NCBI GenBank assembly: GCA_020860605.1
Contig: JAJBTZ010000034.1
Span: forward strand, 1-41,695
Origin: Ruminococcus sp.
Lineage (GTDB): Bacteria > Bacillota > Clostridia > Oscillospirales > Ruminococcaceae
DNA: 41,695 bases
Reading direction: 5' to 3'
A model generated the notes under the pieces. That model did not search any database and had not been told where the DNA came from. It worked only from the letters and a program-made list of their open reading frames with translations. Of the stretch, positions 40,162-41,695 are shown one piece after another (position 1 is the first letter of the stretch; every line of letters begins with the position of its first letter). Both the position numbers and the translations under genes were made by a program.

Positions 40162-40407
40162 ATGCATGACCAGACAATGACATTTTCTGTAAAACAGGAT
40201 CGTAAAGACGAGATTAAGAACACTCTCAACATCGTGTATGAGGCACTTCTTGAAAAGGGCTATAATCCTGTCAACCAGATTGTCGGCTACATCCTCTCCG
40301 AGGACCCTACCTATATAACCACCTACAACAACGCAAGAAGCCTTATCCGCCACATCGACAGAGACGAGCTTTTGCAGGAAATGGTTAAGAGCTATTTAAA
40401 TTCGTAA
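40162..40407 (+). CDS. ireB: IreB-family regulatory protein (UPF0297)
   Basis: 81-residue IreB/UPF0297 protein. The block [28 protein letters not shown] (here split as [19 protein letters not shown] / LSEDPTYIT) and [15 protein letters not shown] are diagnostic. In enterococci IreB is a substrate of the PASTA kinase IreK and dampens cephalosporin resistance. The ATG at 40162 has AAGGAG nine bases upstream. It is often followed by ruvX and a DUF1292 gene, but here it is monocistronic, with a terminator directly after it. Confidence 0.93.
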   Translation: MHDQTMTFSVKQDRKDEIKNTLNIVYEALLEKGYNPVNQIVGYILSEDPTYITTYNNARSLIRHIDRDELLQEMVKSYLNS

Positions 40408-40447
40408 GTCCAAATGTTAAGTTGTTCTATAACTCCTATCTACAAAG

Positions 40448-40477
40448 AAGGCTGTACCAATTGGTGCAGCCTTTTTT
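40448..40477 (+). terminator. Terminator of ireB
   Basis: AAGGCTGTACC / GGTGCAGCCTT stem with an AATT loop (one mismatch) and a six-T run. Confidence 0.9.
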
Positions 40478-40609
40478 GTAATCATTCTGTAGTTGAATTT
40501 TCGTGTCGATTTTTGTAGAATTGATATAGAAGAATCTGCCGATCATAATTCGGCCCCAGTGAGAGATATTATTTCTGCGAGAATTCGCAAATTTTGAAGG
40601 AGGGAACGT

Positions 40610-41599
40610 ATGAAAACAGCTAAAATCTTAGCTTTGATGACGGTCTGCACGCTTCTTTTGGGACTTTTGGCCGGCTGTGCCGAGATATCCGACGGATACT
40701 ACAGTGACGGCACCGAGGCGACGACTTCCGTGAGCGAGGCCACAACGTCTGCGACGACCACCACCGAAGCGACTACAACCGAACCCGTGACCACCACTGA
40801 AGAGGTCACCACAACCGAAACAACGACAGTTCCCGAAGAAACCGAGCCTGAAGAGTCTTCAACCGATGTTGAGGACGTAATAGAGCCCATCTCGACAGAG
40901 CCAAGCTGGGACTACTCCACTCTCTCAACCGAAAGTAACGGTTACGGCCAGGGAGTCCATTTCGACGACCTTAACCGCCCGAGGGGAGCTCTCAATTTCA
41001 ACGAGTCCTACTCTCAGTACAGCACCGAAGCGATTCAGGACACCGAGGAGAAGGTCATCATGCTGACCTTCGACCAGGGCTACGAGAACGGCTACACCGC
41101 CTCCATCCTCGACACCCTTGCCGAAAAAGGCGTGAAAGCTACGTTCTTTATAACCTATGACTACGTCTCGAGGAACCCTGAGTTAGTCCAACGGATGATT
41201 GACGAGGGTCACACCGTTGGCAGCCATTCCTGGCACCACTACTCGATGCCTGAGCTAAGCGTAGAAGAGATGACCGAAGAAATCATGTATCTTCACGACT
41301 ACATGATCGAGAATTTCGGCCTCCAGATGACGCTATTCCGACCGCCGAAGGGCGAGTATAGCGAACTGAGCCTCGCCGTAACCGGTGACCTCGGCTACAC
41401 CACCGTCCTCTGGAGCTTCGCCTACGCCGACTGGGACACCGATAACCAACCCGACCCCGAAGAGTCTCTTCAGAAGCTGATAGACCGTGTTCATCCGGGA
41501 GCAATATATCTTCTTCATTCAGTCTCAGAGACGAATACTGAGATACTTGGGGAGTTTATAGATGCAGTGATGGCGGAGGGGTATGAGTTTGTGGCGTAA
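40610..41599 (+). CDS. PdaA-like polysaccharide deacetylase lipoprotein
   Basis: 329 residues. Signal peptide with lipobox LLAGC (about residues 19-23), a Thr/Glu-rich linker (about 35-90), then a NodB-homology domain. Motifs: TFDQGYENGYT (motif 1), GSHSWHH (motif 2, His pair), RPPKGEYS (motif 3), ADWD, and YLLHSVS (motif 5). The YENGYT extension is typical of PdaA, the muramic delta-lactam deacetylase of spore cortex; PdaA lacks the second Asp of TFDDG, as here where it is Gln. Cortex or peptidoglycan deacetylation outside the membrane is inferred. ATG 40610 follows GGAGGGAACGT. Confidence 0.88.
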   Translation: MKTAKILALMTVCTLLLGLLAGCAEISDGYYSDGTEATTSVSEATTSATTTTEATTTEPVTTTEEVTTTETTTVPEETEPEESSTDVEDVIEPISTEPSWDYSTLSTESNGYGQGVHFDDLNRPRGALNFNESYSQYSTEAIQDTEEKVIMLTFDQGYENGYTASILDTLAEKGVKATFFITYDYVSRNPELVQRMIDEGHTVGSHSWHHYSMPELSVEEMTEEIMYLHDYMIENFGLQMTLFRPPKGEYSELSLAVTGDLGYTTVLWSFAYADWDTDNQPDPEESLQKLIDRVHPGAIYLLHSVSETNTEILGEFIDAVMAEGYEFVA

Positions 41600-41600
41600 T

Positions 41601-41695
41601 TAGTCGCCACTTCGTGGCGACGCGACCCCTGCGGGGTCGCCGCTCGCTTCGCTCGCGCCCTCTCAGTCAGCCCCTTCGGGGCTGCCAGCTCTCCC
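41601..41695. repeat. Palindromic repeat, family B (copy 2, cut by window end)
   Basis: GTCGCCACttcGTGGCGAC, CGACCCctgcGGGGTCG and CGCTCGCttcGCTCGCG-type stems, then GCCCTCTCAGTCAGCC, GGCTGCCAGCTCTCCC, which corresponds to the left half of the repeat at 9743-9945. The right half lies beyond the window. Confidence 0.75.

Overview
The window looks like a chromosomal segment of a Gram-positive gut-type Clostridia, most likely the Oscillospirales/Ruminococcaceae. The grounds are near-consensus sigma-A promoters, strong GGAGG ribosome-binding sites, a class A RNase P RNA, a phenylalanine-type T-box leader before pheST, an IreB gene, a PdaA-like deacetylase typical of spore formers, and GC-rich palindromic repeats of a kind common in gut Clostridia. 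The taxonomic placement is inference.

Layout. 0.2-2.5 kb: dCMP deaminase, tsaE, tsaB and rpiB. 2.5-4.8 kb (minus): a CPC-type P1B metal ATPase and a CsoR-type repressor, with a consensus promoter and a CsoR-like operator between them. 4.8-9.7 kb (minus): NYN-domain protein, PepV-like dipeptidase, Fic toxin with VbhA-type antitoxin, type I pullulanase. 10-15.4 kb (plus): rnpB, a lipoprotein, a MATE exporter behind a promoter-proximal terminator hairpin, a Zn-dependent phospholipase C-like protein, a UMF1-type transporter and a small membrane protein. 15.4-19.8 kb (minus): accessory defence region with a YhcG/DUF1016 nuclease, an APH-fold kinase-like protein and a type II restriction-modification pair in which both genes carry a single-base frameshift. 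19.9-21.9 kb: tgt and a HAD phosphatase.

22.1-33.9 kb is the most interesting part. A TetR-family repressor is divergent from an operon encoding a cysteine-cluster protein, two nitroreductase-family proteins, two tandem Sir2 proteins with Gln in place of the catalytic His, and a microbial-type PARG (TIGR02452-like macrodomain). The same operator (CAACA-GGT-TGTTG) at the same distance from a -10 box precedes a second operon: two ABC ATPases, an ABC-2 permease and a heterodimeric ABC exporter. I read this as one TetR regulon joining redox enzymes, reversible ADP-ribosylation (SirTM-like writers plus PARG-like eraser) and efflux.

33.9-35.2 kb is a scar region: a serine-recombinase remnant and an intact RelB/DinJ antitoxin whose PIN toxin is reduced to its C-terminus. 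35.3-41.7 kb: an orotate-PRTase-like protein, a T-box leader separated from pheST by a block of palindromic repeats, ireB, a PdaA-like polysaccharide deacetylase lipoprotein, and a repeat cut by the window end. No tRNA, 5S/16S/23S rRNA, CRISPR array or replication origin was recognised.
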